NCBI RefSeq assembly: GCF_000397205.1
Contig: NC_021237.1
Location: 931,001-995,000, forward strand
Source: Pseudomonas protegens CHA0
GTDB lineage: Bacteria; Pseudomonadota; Gammaproteobacteria; Pseudomonadales; Pseudomonadaceae
Direction: 5' to 3'
Length of the DNA: 64,000 bases
Positions 31,779 to 46,190 of this stretch are shown one piece after another (the first letter of the stretch is position 1; the number at the start of each line of letters is the position of its first letter). Under the pieces are notes generated by a model, which saw only the letters and a program-made list of their open reading frames with translations, was not told the origin of the DNA and did not search any database. Both the position numbers and the translations under genes were made by a program.

Positions 31779-32915
31779 TTGACTAAGCCAGCCATACTCG
31801 CCCTTGCTGATGGCAGCATTTTTCGTGGCGAAGCCATTGGAGCCGACGGTCAAACCGTTGGTGAGGTGGTGTTCAACACCGCAATGACCGGCTATCAGGA
31901 AATCCTTACCGATCCTTCCTACGCCCAACAGATCGTTACCCTGACTTACCCTCACATCGGCAACACCGGCACCACGCCGGAAGATGCCGAGTCCGACCGC
32001 GTCTGGTCGGCCGGCCTGGTCATCCGTGACCTGCCGCTGGTAGCCAGCAACTGGCGTAACACTCTGTCCCTGTCCGATTACCTGAAAGCCAACAACGTGG
32101 TGGCGATCGCTGGTATCGACACCCGTCGCCTGACCCGCATCCTGCGTGAGAAAGGTGCACAGAACGGCTGCATCATGGCCGGTGACAACATTTCCGAAGA
32201 AGCGGCGATCGCTGCAGCGCGCGGCTTCCCTGGCCTCAAAGGCATGGACCTGGCGAAAGTCGTCAGCACCAAGGAAAGCTACGAGTGGCGTTCGACTGTC
32301 TGGGATCTGAAGACCGACAGCCACGCCACCATCGAGGCTTCCGAGCTGCCGTATCACGTGGTTGCCTACGACTACGGGGTCAAGCTGAATATCCTGCGCA
32401 TGCTGGTGGAGCGCGGTTGCCGCGTCACCGTGGTGCCTGCCCAGACCCCAGCGAGCGATGTGCTGGCTCTCAAGCCTGACGGTGTGTTCCTGTCCAACGG
32501 CCCAGGTGACCCCGAGCCTTGCGACTACGCCATCAAGGCGATCAAGGAAATCCTCGAAACCGAGATTCCGGTGTTCGGCATCTGCCTGGGTCACCAACTG
32601 CTGGCCCTGGCCTCTGGTGCCAAGACCCTGAAAATGGGCCACGGCCACCACGGTGCCAACCACCCGGTGCAGGATCTGGACAGCGGCGTGGTCATGATCA
32701 CCAGCCAGAACCACGGTTTTGCGGTGGATGAGGCTACGCTGCCGGGCAACGTCCGGGCGATCCACAAGTCGCTGTTCGACGGCACCCTGCAGGGTATCGA
32801 GCGTACCGACAAGAGCGCGTTCAGCTTCCAGGGCCACCCGGAAGCCAGCCCGGGCCCGAACGATGTCGCGCCGCTGTTCGACCGCTTCATCAACGAGATG
32901 GCCAAGCGACGCTAA
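31779..32915 (+). CDS. carA: Carbamoyl-phosphate synthase small subunit CarA
   Basis: 378 residues. The N-terminal CPSase-small domain opens with [20 protein letters not shown]; the glutamine amidotransferase domain carries the nucleophile in [13 protein letters not shown] near residue 268 and the His/Glu pair in [11 protein letters not shown]. Supplies ammonia to CarB for arginine and pyrimidine synthesis. Translation starts at TTG, with GGGAGG six bases upstream. Confidence 0.98.
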   Translation: MTKPAILALADGSIFRGEAIGADGQTVGEVVFNTAMTGYQEILTDPSYAQQIVTLTYPHIGNTGTTPEDAESDRVWSAGLVIRDLPLVASNWRNTLSLSDYLKANNVVAIAGIDTRRLTRILREKGAQNGCIMAGDNISEEAAIAAARGFPGLKGMDLAKVVSTKESYEWRSTVWDLKTDSHATIEASELPYHVVAYDYGVKLNILRMLVERGCRVTVVPAQTPASDVLALKPDGVFLSNGPGDPEPCDYAIKAIKEILETEIPVFGICLGHQLLALASGAKTLKMGHGHHGANHPVQDLDSGVVMITSQNHGFAVDEATLPGNVRAIHKSLFDGTLQGIERTDKSAFSFQGHPEASPGPNDVAPLFDRFINEMAKRR

Positions 32916-33044
32916 ACGCTCGCCTTGAAAGTGTAGCGAGCAGCGCTTGAGGGCGGCCCCGGCAAATCCGGCGGAACCCCTCGGGCGCCTCAGAGAATGT
33001 TCAAGACGGCTTGCCGACTGACCTGCGGATTTGAGTGACAACCC

Positions 33045-36262
<3,218 letters not shown>

Positions 36263-36266
<4 letters not shown>

Positions 36267-36739
36267 ATAAATACCCAATGACCGTCCAGGGCGCGCGCGC
36301 CCTGGAAGAAGAGCATGCTCACCTGACCAAGGTCGTGCGTCCGAAGCTCAGCCAGGACATCGGTACGGCCCGCGAGTTGGGTGACCTGAAGGAAAACGCC
36401 GAATACCATGCCGCTCGCGAACAGCAGGGCATGGTAGAAGCGCGGATCCGCGATATTGAAGGCCGCCTGCAGAACTCGGTGGTCATCGATGTCACGACCA
36501 TTCCCCATACCGGCAAGGTGATCTTTGGCACCACGGTAGAAATCGCCAACGTCGAAACTGACGAAAGCGTCACCTACCAGATCGTGGGTGAGGACGAGGC
36601 TGACATCAAACTCGGTAAAATTTCCGTCGGCTCGCCGATCGCTCGCGCCTTGATTGCCAAGGAAGAGGGGGATGTGGTGGCGGTCAAAACGCCTGGTGGC
36701 GTTATCGAGTACGAGATTGTCGAAGTCCGTCACATCTGA
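36263..36739 (+). CDS. greA: Transcript cleavage factor GreA
   Basis: 158 residues. N-terminal coiled coil with the acidic [16 protein letters not shown] tip that reaches the RNA-polymerase active site, then the FKBP-like domain ending in [13 protein letters not shown] overlap with carB. Confidence 0.98.
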
Positions 36740-36744
36740 AAGAA

Positions 36745-36767
36745 GGCGCCCGCTGCACGCGGGCGCC
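36745..36767 (+). promoter_or_regulatory. GC-rich hairpin covering the start region of the next gene
   Basis: GGCGCCCGC-TGCAC-GCGGGCGCC is a 9-bp GC stem ending one base before the ATG at 36768 and occupying the place of its ribosome site. No T run follows. It may restrict translation of the DUF4149 gene or mark the greA 3' end. Confidence 0.55.
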
Positions 36768-37172
36768 ATGCTTTGGCAGCTGGCCCAGATGTTGTGGGTC
36801 GGCGGCTTGTGGTTGTTGCATCTCGGCTTGCTGCCCGCCCTGGGGCAGATTGGCCTTGCCCCCTTGCTGATCGAAGAAATCTCGTCACTGCTCAGTGCGT
36901 TGCTGGTAGGTTTTTCAGCGGCGTGCCTGGTCCTGCAGATACTGGTATTGATCCAGTCCGAAGGGCTGAGGAGCTTGTGGCGGGATATTCGGGGGCAACT
37001 GCTATTGATGGCGATGTATGCGTGTGCGATGTATTTCGTCGTACGCATCTTGTTGCCGGAAGCTCAGCGCTGGCAGTTGTTCAGCTATCTGGTCCTGGGT
37101 TTTTCCGGGCTGGTACTGGTGTTGCAGCCAGTGCCGGGATGGGGTGGCAGGGTGCGCCAGACACACCCTTGA
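36768..37172 (+). CDS. DUF4149-like small membrane protein
   Basis: 134 residues with four membrane helices (MLWVGGLWLLHLGLLPAL; LLVGFSAACLVLQILVLI; LLLMAMYACAMYFVVRILL; LFSYLVLGFSGLVLVLQ). The MLWVGGLW opening fits the DUF4149 family, found between greA and yhbY in pseudomonads. Function unknown. The start is immediately after a GC hairpin and lacks a normal ribosome site. Confidence 0.72.
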   Translation: MLWQLAQMLWVGGLWLLHLGLLPALGQIGLAPLLIEEISSLLSALLVGFSAACLVLQILVLIQSEGLRSLWRDIRGQLLLMAMYACAMYFVVRILLPEAQRWQLFSYLVLGFSGLVLVLQPVPGWGGRVRQTHP

Positions 37173-37184
37173 CCCGAGTCGACG

Positions 37185-37493
37185 TCAGTGGAAACGATGG
37201 ACGTTCGACAATTGCTTGTTTACCTTGGCGTTCTTGCGGTAGATCAGCGCCATCTTGCCGATGACCTGCACCAGATCCGCTTTGCCGGCCTTGCACAATT
37301 GGGCAATGGCCTCCAGGCGCGACTCGCGCTCGAGGATGTTGAGCTTGATCTTGATCAGCTCGTGATCGCTCAAGGCGCGTTCAAGTTCGGCTAATACACC
37401 TTCGGTCAAACCGTTGTCAGCCACAGTCAATACTGGTTTCAGATGGTGGCCAATGGATTTGTACTGTTTCTTCTGCTCTTGAGTGAGCGGCAT
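37185..37493 (-). CDS. yhbY: CRM-domain RNA-binding protein YhbY
   Basis: 102 residues, single CRM domain: LTQEQKKQYKSIGHHLKPVL, GLTEGVLAELERALSDHELI, and the KINR-like KIKLNI. Associates with the 50S precursor. Divergent from rlmE. Confidence 0.93.
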   Translation of the reverse strand: MPLTQEQKKQYKSIGHHLKPVLTVADNGLTEGVLAELERALSDHELIKIKLNILERESRLEAIAQLCKAGKADLVQVIGKMALIYRKNAKVNKQLSNVHRFH

Positions 37494-37597
37494 AATCTGA
37501 CCCCTGCGTCTGATCTTGTAAAAAGCGGCGGCCAGTTTACCCGAGCGAGTCCGGGACCGCCCAGTTAATCACGACCCGTTTTATTTTGAGGTGGCCC

Positions 37598-38227
37598 GTG
37601 GCCCGTTCCAAAACTAGCCATAACTGGCTGAAAGAGCACTTCAACGACCCATTCGTCAAAATGGCGCAAAAAGATGGGTACCGTTCCCGTGCCAGCTACA
37701 AACTGCTGGAGATTCAGGAAAAGGACCGCCTTATCCGTCCTGGCATGAGTGTTATCGACCTGGGGGCCGCCCCGGGTGGCTGGTCGCAGGTGACCAGTCG
37801 TCTGATTGGTGGCCAGGGGCGCCTGATTGCCTCGGACATCCTGGAAATGGACAGCATTCCCGATGTGACCTTTATTCAAGGGGACTTCACTGAGGATGCA
37901 GTACTGGCGCAGATCCTCGAGGCGGTTGGAAATTCTGAAGTTGACCTTGTGATTTCCGATATGGCCCCCAATATGAGTGGGTTAGCAGCCGTGGATATGC
38001 CGCGAGCGATGTTCCTGTGCGAGTTGGCGCTGGATCTTGCTGGCCGGGTCTTGCGTCCAGGTGGTGATTTTCTGATCAAGATCTTCCAGGGTGAAGGCTT
38101 CGATGAGTACCACAAGAGCGTGCGGCAGATGTTCGAGAAAGTGCAGATGCGCAAACCGTCATCATCCCGTGACCGTTCTCGGGAGCAATACTTGCTGGGG
38201 CGCGGCTTCCGTGGTCGTAGTGAGTAA
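37598..38227 (+). CDS. rlmE: 23S rRNA 2'-O-methyltransferase RlmE (FtsJ/RrmJ)
   Basis: 209 residues. SAM motif [14 protein letters not shown], catalytic K-D-K-E tetrad with K in [13 protein letters not shown] in [11 protein letters not shown] and K in [12 protein letters not shown]. Methylates U2552 and is heat-shock linked in E. coli. The GTG at 37598 ([10 protein letters not shown]) has a GAGG site at good spacing; a TTG four codons earlier is less likely. Confidence 0.96.
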   Translation: MARSKTSHNWLKEHFNDPFVKMAQKDGYRSRASYKLLEIQEKDRLIRPGMSVIDLGAAPGGWSQVTSRLIGGQGRLIASDILEMDSIPDVTFIQGDFTEDAVLAQILEAVGNSEVDLVISDMAPNMSGLAAVDMPRAMFLCELALDLAGRVLRPGGDFLIKIFQGEGFDEYHKSVRQMFEKVQMRKPSSSRDRSREQYLLGRGFRGRSE

Positions 38228-38419
38228 GTAAGAGTTTTGACTGGGGTGATAGGATTTTCGTATTTCGCCCCGTCAGATTAAGCGCATATTGTGTAGTCTA
38301 AGTTTCACATAGGGTTACAGACAGCGCCTGCCAGAGCTGTAGGTAATGTAGTAAGTTAGGCCGGTGAATATCATGCGAAGCGCGCGCCAGTAGCGGAGCT
38401 TGCTTCAGAGGGTAGTTAA

Positions 38420-40333
<1,914 letters not shown>

Positions 40334-40341
40334 GGTTTTAA

Positions 40342-41193
40342 ATGACTTCTGTTCCTTCCTCCACCCGGTTGCCTTGCGGCAACCGGGTTCTTGATTTGGC
40401 CCGTGCGCATGTCATGGGCATCTTGAATGTAACTCCCGACTCCTTCTCTGATGGTGGCCGCTTCAGCCAGCTTGATCTGGCTTTGCAGCATGCCGAGGCC
40501 ATGGTTGCGGCCGGTGCTACGCTGATTGATGTCGGTGGCGAATCCACTCGCCCGGGTGCCCGTGCGGTATCGCCGCTGGAGGAGTTGGAGCGAGTCGCGC
40601 CTGTGGTCGAGCGCATCCACCGTGAGTTGGATGTGATCATTTCTGTTGATACCTCGACACCGGCGGTGATGCGTGAAACCGCTCGCCTCGGCGCAGGGCT
40701 GATCAATGACGTTCGTTCATTGCGCCGGGAGGGTGCCCTGGATGCGGCGGCGGCCACTGGCTTGCCGGTGTGTCTGATGCACATGCTGGGTGAGCCTGGT
40801 GATATGCAGGACAACCCGCATTATCAGGACGTGACCCGAGAGGTTGCCGAGTTCCTGGTTGAGCGCATGGCCCAGTGTGCGTCAGTGGGCATCGGTCCAG
40901 AGCGGATTGTGCTCGATCCGGGCTTTGGCTTTGCCAAGACCCTGCAACACAACCTGAGCCTGTTCAAGCATATGGATGCCTTGCATGCCCTTGGGCGCCC
41001 GTTGTTGGTTGGGGTGTCGCGCAAGAGCATGATTGGCCAGGCCTTGAATCGTCCCGTAGGTGAGCGATTGCACGGCAGTCTGGCGCTAGCGGCCCTGGCA
41101 GTGGCCAAGGGCGCGAAAATTATCCGTGTCCATGATGTCGCCGAGACCGTGGATGTGGTGCGAATGATTGCGGCAGTGGAATCCGCCGAATAA
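40342..41193 (+). CDS. folP: Dihydropteroate synthase FolP
   Basis: 283 residues, TIM barrel: [40 protein letters not shown], and the C-terminal GVSRKSMIG substrate loop. Condenses p-aminobenzoate with pterin pyrophosphate; sulfonamide target. Eight bases after ftsH, before glmM: the standard ftsH-folP-glmM set. Confidence 0.98.
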   Translation: MTSVPSSTRLPCGNRVLDLARAHVMGILNVTPDSFSDGGRFSQLDLALQHAEAMVAAGATLIDVGGESTRPGARAVSPLEELERVAPVVERIHRELDVIISVDTSTPAVMRETARLGAGLINDVRSLRREGALDAAAATGLPVCLMHMLGEPGDMQDNPHYQDVTREVAEFLVERMAQCASVGIGPERIVLDPGFGFAKTLQHNLSLFKHMDALHALGRPLLVGVSRKSMIGQALNRPVGERLHGSLALAALAVAKGAKIIRVHDVAETVDVVRMIAAVESAE

Positions 41194-41209
41194 GAATGAT
41201 GGAGTACTT

Positions 41210-42547
41210 ATGACTAAAAAATACTTTGGCACCGACGGCATCCGCGGCCGTGTAGGCGAATTCCCTATCACTCCTGATTTCATGCTCAAGCTCGGCTGGG
41301 CCGCCGGCATGGCATTTCGCAGCATGGGCGCCTGCCGCGTGCTGGTGGGCAAGGACACGCGTATCTCCGGGTACATGTTCGAGTCTGCACTGGAGGCAGG
41401 GTTGTCTGCAGCCGGTGCCGATGTGATGCTCCTGGGGCCGATGCCGACTCCGGCCATTGCTTACCTGACGCGTACCTTCCATGCGGAGGCGGGCATCGTT
41501 ATCAGTGCCTCGCACAATCCTCATGATGACAACGGCATCAAGTTCTTCTCGGGTGAGGGCACCAAGTTGCCTGACGAGGTGGAGTTGATGATCGAAGAGT
41601 TGCTGGATGCGCCGATGACCGTGGTGGAGTCGAGCAAGCTCGGCAAGGTTTCGCGGATCAACGACGCTTCAGGGCGTTACATCGAATTCTGCAAAAGCAG
41701 CGTGCCTTCCAGCACCAGCTTCGCTGGTTTGAAAGTTGTTCTCGACTGCGCTCATGGTGCGACCTACAAGGTGGCGCCAAGCGTGTTCCGCGAGTTGGGG
41801 GCGCAGGTCACTGTGCTGTCCGCGCAACCCAATGGCTTGAACATCAACGAGAACTGCGGCTCGACCCACATGGGCCAATTGCAGGCGGCTGTCCTGGCCG
41901 AGCATGCGGACCTGGGGATCGCCTTTGATGGCGATGGTGACCGGGTGCTGATGGTCGATCAGACTGGTGCGATCGTGGATGGTGATGAGCTGCTGTTCAT
42001 CATCGCTCGCGACCTGCATGAGCGTGACAAGCTGCAAGGCGGCGTGGTCGGAACGCTCATGAGCAACCTGGGGCTGGAGCTGGCCCTGACGGACTTGGGT
42101 ATCCCCTTTGTCCGGGCCAACGTCGGTGACCGTTATGTGATCGCCGAGCTGCTGGAGCGCAATTGGCTGGTAGGTGGCGAAAACTCCGGGCACATCGTGT
42201 GCTTCCGTCATGCTACTACCGGGGATGCGATCATTGCCGCGCTGCAGGTGCTGATGGCGCTCAAGGCTCGTGGTGAAAGCCTGGCCCAGTCCCGTCAGGG
42301 GTTGCGCAAGTGTCCTCAGGTGCTGGTCAATGTGCGCTTTGGCGGCGGTGAGAACCCGGTCGAGCATCCTGCGGTGAAAGAGGCTTGCGAGCGTGTCACG
42401 GCCGCTATGGCTGGGCGTGGTCGGGTTCTGTTGCGCAAGTCGGGTACCGAGCCTCTGGTGCGCGTGATGGTTGAAGGCGACGACGAAGCTCAGGTTCGCG
42501 CTTACGCCGAAGAGCTGGCGAAACTGGTTGCTGAAGTTTCTGCCTGA
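41210..42547 (+). CDS. glmM: Phosphoglucosamine mutase GlmM
   Basis: 445 residues. Catalytic phosphoserine in [17 protein letters not shown] near 101, metal loop [13 protein letters not shown], sugar loop GGENSGH. Converts GlcN-6-P to GlcN-1-P for peptidoglycan and LPS. Confidence 0.98.
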   Translation: MTKKYFGTDGIRGRVGEFPITPDFMLKLGWAAGMAFRSMGACRVLVGKDTRISGYMFESALEAGLSAAGADVMLLGPMPTPAIAYLTRTFHAEAGIVISASHNPHDDNGIKFFSGEGTKLPDEVELMIEELLDAPMTVVESSKLGKVSRINDASGRYIEFCKSSVPSSTSFAGLKVVLDCAHGATYKVAPSVFRELGAQVTVLSAQPNGLNINENCGSTHMGQLQAAVLAEHADLGIAFDGDGDRVLMVDQTGAIVDGDELLFIIARDLHERDKLQGGVVGTLMSNLGLELALTDLGIPFVRANVGDRYVIAELLERNWLVGGENSGHIVCFRHATTGDAIIAALQVLMALKARGESLAQSRQGLRKCPQVLVNVRFGGGENPVEHPAVKEACERVTAAMAGRGRVLLRKSGTEPLVRVMVEGDDEAQVRAYAEELAKLVAEVSA

Positions 42548-42613
42548 TTTCGGCTTGCCAGTGTTGTTTTGGTTGGGTAACATCTGCGCCCACTTTGACC
42601 GACGAGGTACAGC

Positions 42614-43369
42614 ATGCGTCGCCCTATGGTAGCTGGTAACTGGAAGATGCACGGTACCCGCGCCAGCGTCGCTGAGCTGATCAACGGCCTTCGTCATCTG
42701 GCCTTGCCAAGCGGTGTTGATGTCGCGGTATTCCCGCCTTGCTTGCATATCAATCAAGTGATTGATGGCTTGAAGGGTAAGTCGATTCAGGTCGGCGCGC
42801 AGAACTCTGCGGTGGAGTCCATGCAAGGTGCATTGACGGGCGAGATCGCCCCGAGTCAGTTGGTGGATGCAGGTTGTTCCCTGGTGCTGGTTGGGCACTC
42901 CGAGCGCCGCCTGATCATGGGTGAGCGTGACGCGACTCTCAATCGTAAGTTCGCAGCGGCGCAGGCCTGTGGCTTGAAGCCGGTTCTGTGTGTAGGGGAG
43001 ACCCTCGAGCAGCGCGAAGCCGGGAAGACTCTAGAGGTTGTCGGGCGTCAGCTGGGCAGCATCATCGAAGAGTTGGGTGTTGGTGCGTTCGCCAATGCTG
43101 TTATCGCTTACGAGCCGGTCTGGGCCATTGGTACCGGGCTGACTGCGACACCGCAACAGGCGCAGGATGTGCACGCAGCTATCCGCGCGCAGTTGGCGGC
43201 AGAAAATTCTGAAGTGGCACGAGGTGTGCGGCTTCTATACGGCGGCAGCGTGAAGGCGGCCAATGCGGTCGAACTGTTCGGCATGCCGGATATCGATGGG
43301 GGGCTCATTGGTGGAGCTTCCCTGAATGCAGATGAGTTCGGTGCGATCTGTCGCGCCGCGGGAAACTGA
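42614..43369 (+). CDS. tpiA: Triosephosphate isomerase TpiA
   Basis: 251 residues. NWKMHG near the start (catalytic Lys), GHSERR (His), [15 protein letters not shown] (Glu and flexible loop), [10 protein letters not shown]. Glycolysis/gluconeogenesis. Confidence 0.98.
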   Translation: MRRPMVAGNWKMHGTRASVAELINGLRHLALPSGVDVAVFPPCLHINQVIDGLKGKSIQVGAQNSAVESMQGALTGEIAPSQLVDAGCSLVLVGHSERRLIMGERDATLNRKFAAAQACGLKPVLCVGETLEQREAGKTLEVVGRQLGSIIEELGVGAFANAVIAYEPVWAIGTGLTATPQQAQDVHAAIRAQLAAENSEVARGVRLLYGGSVKAANAVELFGMPDIDGGLIGGASLNADEFGAICRAAGN

Positions 43370-43373
43370 AAAA

Positions 43374-43757
43374 ATGCTGGAAACAGTCGTAGTCGTTTTT
43401 CATCTGCTGGGTGCCCTGGGCGTAGTTGCTCTGGTTTTGCTGCAGCAGGGTAAAGGTGCGGATGCTGGCGCGTCTTTCGGTGCAGGTGCTTCAAATACTG
43501 TGTTCGGAAGCCAAGGTTCCTCTACCTTTCTTAGTAAGTTTACTGCTATACTTGCCGCCGGTTTCTTCATAACCAGCTTGGGGTTAGGTTACTTTGCTAA
43601 AGAGAAAGCTCACCAGCTGACTCAAGTAGGTTTGCCAGATCCAGCAGTGCTTGAAGTACCAAAGCAAAAACCGGCTTCTGATGATGTCCCGGTGCTCCAA
43701 GAGCAAAAGTCGGCCAACAGCGCGACTGACGTACCTCCAGCTCCAGAGCAGAAGTAA
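43374..43757 (+). CDS. secG: Protein translocase subunit SecG
   Basis: 127 residues. Two membrane helices ([39 protein letters not shown]) joined by the conserved [18 protein letters not shown] loop. The C-terminal ~45 residues are an acidic/proline-rich tail. Four bases after tpiA and 29 before the tRNA-Leu. Confidence 0.96.
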   Translation: MLETVVVVFHLLGALGVVALVLLQQGKGADAGASFGAGASNTVFGSQGSSTFLSKFTAILAAGFFITSLGLGYFAKEKAHQLTQVGLPDPAVLEVPKQKPASDDVPVLQEQKSANSATDVPPAPEQK

Positions 43758-43786
43758 GAAGAGTTTCACGCAGTAACGTAGTCTAT

Positions 43787-43872
43787 GCCGAGGTGGTGGA
43801 ATTGGTAGACACGCAACCTTGAGGTGGTTGTGCCCATAGGGTGTAGGGGTTCGAGTCCCCTTCTCGGTACCA
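43787..43872 (+). tRNA. tRNA-Leu (anticodon GAG)
   Basis: 86 bases including an encoded CCA. Class II tRNA with a long variable arm; anticodon stem CAACC/GGTTG encloses TTGAGGT, anticodon GAG, reading CUC/CUU. Same position after secG as in other gamma-proteobacteria. Confidence 0.96.
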
Positions 43873-43880
43873 ATTATCAG

Positions 43881-43906
43881 GAGAGCCCGCTGTTGCGGGC
43901 TTTCTT
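43881..43906 (+). terminator. Terminator after tRNA-Leu
   Basis: AGAGCCCGC-TGTT-GCGGGCTTTCTT: 7-8 bp stem followed by a T-rich end. Confidence 0.85.
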
Positions 43907-43968
43907 GTAGGTGGAAGGTTACATTGACCCAAAAAGGGATCAGTCGTATACTTCCGCCCCAGCTTTGT

Positions 43969-44045
<77 letters not shown>

Positions 44046-44051
44046 GTTTTA

Positions 44052-44146
44052 GCGGAGCCCCTTTTCAGGGGCTTTTTGTTAGCTGGACACTTTACAACGC
44101 CGCTATTCAACGGCGTTTCCGGGATGGGCGCTTCGCCCATTTTTTA
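44052..44146 (+). terminator. Three consecutive hairpins between tRNA-fMet and rimP
   Basis: First, AGCCCC-TTTTC-AGGGGCT followed by TTTT (about 44055-44078). Second, AACGCCG/CGGCGTT (about 44097-44118). Third, ATGGGCG-CTT-CGCCCAT followed by TTTTTT (about 44123-44146). Two have T runs and look like true terminators. Readthrough or a promoter among them must supply the rimP-nusA-infB transcript. Confidence 0.8.
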
Positions 44147-44175
44147 TTTGCACAAGCATGCACGAGGGGGTTCAG

Positions 44176-44634
44176 GTGTCGAGCAAGCTAGAACAGTTGC
44201 AGGCCTTGTTGGCCCCGGTGGTCGTGGCCCTTGGCTATGAATGCTGGGGTATTGAGTTTTCGGCTCAGGGTCGCCACTCATTGTTGCGCGTTTATATCGA
44301 TAAAGAAGGCGGCGTGCTGGTGGACGATTGCGCCATCGTCAGCCGTCAGATCAGTGGTGTTCTCGACGTAGAAGATCCGATCTCCGTTGAATACACCCTT
44401 GAAGTTTCCTCTCCTGGCATGGAACGCCCACTGTTCACTCTTGAACAGTTTGCCAAGTATGTCGGTGAGCAAGTGAAGATCAAACTGCGCTCGCCCTTCG
44501 AAGGTCGGCGTAATTTTCAGGGCCTTCTCCGCGGGGTGGAGGAACAGGATGTCGTGGTGCAAGTGGATGACCATGAGTTCCTGTTGCCGATCGATATGAT
44601 CGACAAGGCCAACATAATTCCCAGTTTTGACTGA
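44176..44634 (+). CDS. rimP: Ribosome maturation factor RimP
   Basis: 152 residues, [20 protein letters not shown] at the start and [15 protein letters not shown] in the core, as in all RimP. Helps 30S assembly. The GTG at 44176 matches the family N-terminus and has GAGGGGG upstream; an ATG at 44158 would add six unrelated residues. Confidence 0.96.
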   Translation: MSSKLEQLQALLAPVVVALGYECWGIEFSAQGRHSLLRVYIDKEGGVLVDDCAIVSRQISGVLDVEDPISVEYTLEVSSPGMERPLFTLEQFAKYVGEQVKIKLRSPFEGRRNFQGLLRGVEEQDVVVQVDDHEFLLPIDMIDKANIIPSFD

Positions 44635-44681
44635 GACGCGGATCCCGCGGATCCAATGGCTTGCGAAAGGCGAGGCGTACG

Positions 44682-46163
44682 ATGAGCAAAGAAGTACTGC
44701 TGGTTGTTGAGTCGGTATCCAATGAAAAGGGTGTACCGGCAAGCGTAATTTTTGAAGCGCTGGAGCTGGCTCTGGCCACTGCTACCAAGAAGCGTTTTGA
44801 GGACGAAGTAGACCTGCGTGTGGAAATCAATCGCCACACCGGTTCCTACGAAACTTTCCGTCGCTGGACGGTGGTCGAAGAAGCCGACCTGGATGATCCA
44901 GCGGTCGAGACCTGGTTGAGCAAGGCTCGCGAAACCCATCCCGACGCCAAAGTCGGTGATGTGATCGAAGAAAAGATCGAATCCATCGAGTTCGGCCGCA
45001 TCGCTGCCCAGACCGCCAAGCAGGTCATCGTGCAGAAGGTTCGCGAAGCCGAGCGCGCACAGGTAGTTGATGCCTATCGCGAGCGCCTGGGGGAAATCAT
45101 CTCCGGCACCGTGAAAAAAGTGACACGTGACAACGTGATCGTCGACTTGGGTAACAACGCCGAGGCGTTGCTGGCCCGTGAAGACATCATCTCCCGTGAG
45201 ACTTTCCGGGTTGGCGTGCGTCTGCGCGCGCTGCTCAAGGAAATCCGCACCGAGAACCGCGGCCCGCAGCTGATCCTGTCGCGTACCGCGCCGGAAATGC
45301 TGATCGAGCTGTTCCGTATCGAAGTGCCGGAAATTGCCGAAGGCCTGATCGAAGTAATGGCCGCCTCCCGTGATCCGGGTTCGCGGGCCAAGATCGCAGT
45401 TCGCTCCAAGGACAAGCGCATCGACCCGCAGGGCGCGTGCATTGGTATGCGCGGTTCGCGCGTCCAGGCCGTTTCCGGTGAGTTGGGTGGCGAGCGTGTG
45501 GATATCGTCCTGTGGGATGAGAACCCGGCGCAGTTCGTGATCAACGCCATGTCGCCGGCCGAAGTCGCGGCAATTATCGTCGACGAAGATGCCCATGCCA
45601 TGGACATCGCCGTTGGCGCAGACAATCTGGCTCAAGCCATCGGTCGTGGTGGTCAGAACGTGCGTCTGGCCAGCCAACTGACTGGCTGGACCCTGAACGT
45701 GATGACCGAATCGGACATCCAGGCCAAGCAGCAAGCAGAAACCGGCGACATCCTGCGCAATTTCATCGACGAGCTGGAAGTCGATGAAGAACTGGCACAG
45801 GTTCTGGTTGATGAAGGCTTCACCAGCCTGGAAGAGATTGCCTACGTACCGCTGGAAGAAATGCTCAACATCGACGGCTTTGACGAAGACATCGTCAACG
45901 AGCTTCGCGCTCGGGCCAAGGATCGCTTGTTGACTAAAGCCATCGCTACTGAGGAAAAGCTGGCAGACGCCCATCCGGCCGAAGACCTGCTCTCGCTTGA
46001 GGGTATGGACAAGGATTTGGCGATGGAACTGGCGGTGCGCGGCGTAATTACCCGCGAAGACCTGGCCGAGCAGTCTATTGACGACCTGCTCGACATCGAC
46101 GGCATTGACGATGATCGTGCCGGCAAGTTGATCATGGCCGCCCGAGCCCACTGGTTCGAGTAA
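44682..46163 (+). CDS. nusA: Transcription termination/antitermination factor NusA
   Basis: 493 residues: N-terminal RNAP-binding domain, S1 (about 137-200), two KH domains ([35 protein letters not shown]), and two C-terminal helix-hairpin-helix repeats ([33 protein letters not shown]). Confidence 0.98.
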   Translation: MSKEVLLVVESVSNEKGVPASVIFEALELALATATKKRFEDEVDLRVEINRHTGSYETFRRWTVVEEADLDDPAVETWLSKARETHPDAKVGDVIEEKIESIEFGRIAAQTAKQVIVQKVREAERAQVVDAYRERLGEIISGTVKKVTRDNVIVDLGNNAEALLAREDIISRETFRVGVRLRALLKEIRTENRGPQLILSRTAPEMLIELFRIEVPEIAEGLIEVMAASRDPGSRAKIAVRSKDKRIDPQGACIGMRGSRVQAVSGELGGERVDIVLWDENPAQFVINAMSPAEVAAIIVDEDAHAMDIAVGADNLAQAIGRGGQNVRLASQLTGWTLNVMTESDIQAKQQAETGDILRNFIDELEVDEELAQVLVDEGFTSLEEIAYVPLEEMLNIDGFDEDIVNELRARAKDRLLTKAIATEEKLADAHPAEDLLSLEGMDKDLAMELAVRGVITREDLAEQSIDDLLDIDGIDDDRAGKLIMAARAHWFE

Positions 46164-46190
46164 TTAGGCGCGGCCTGAGGAGAGAAGTGC

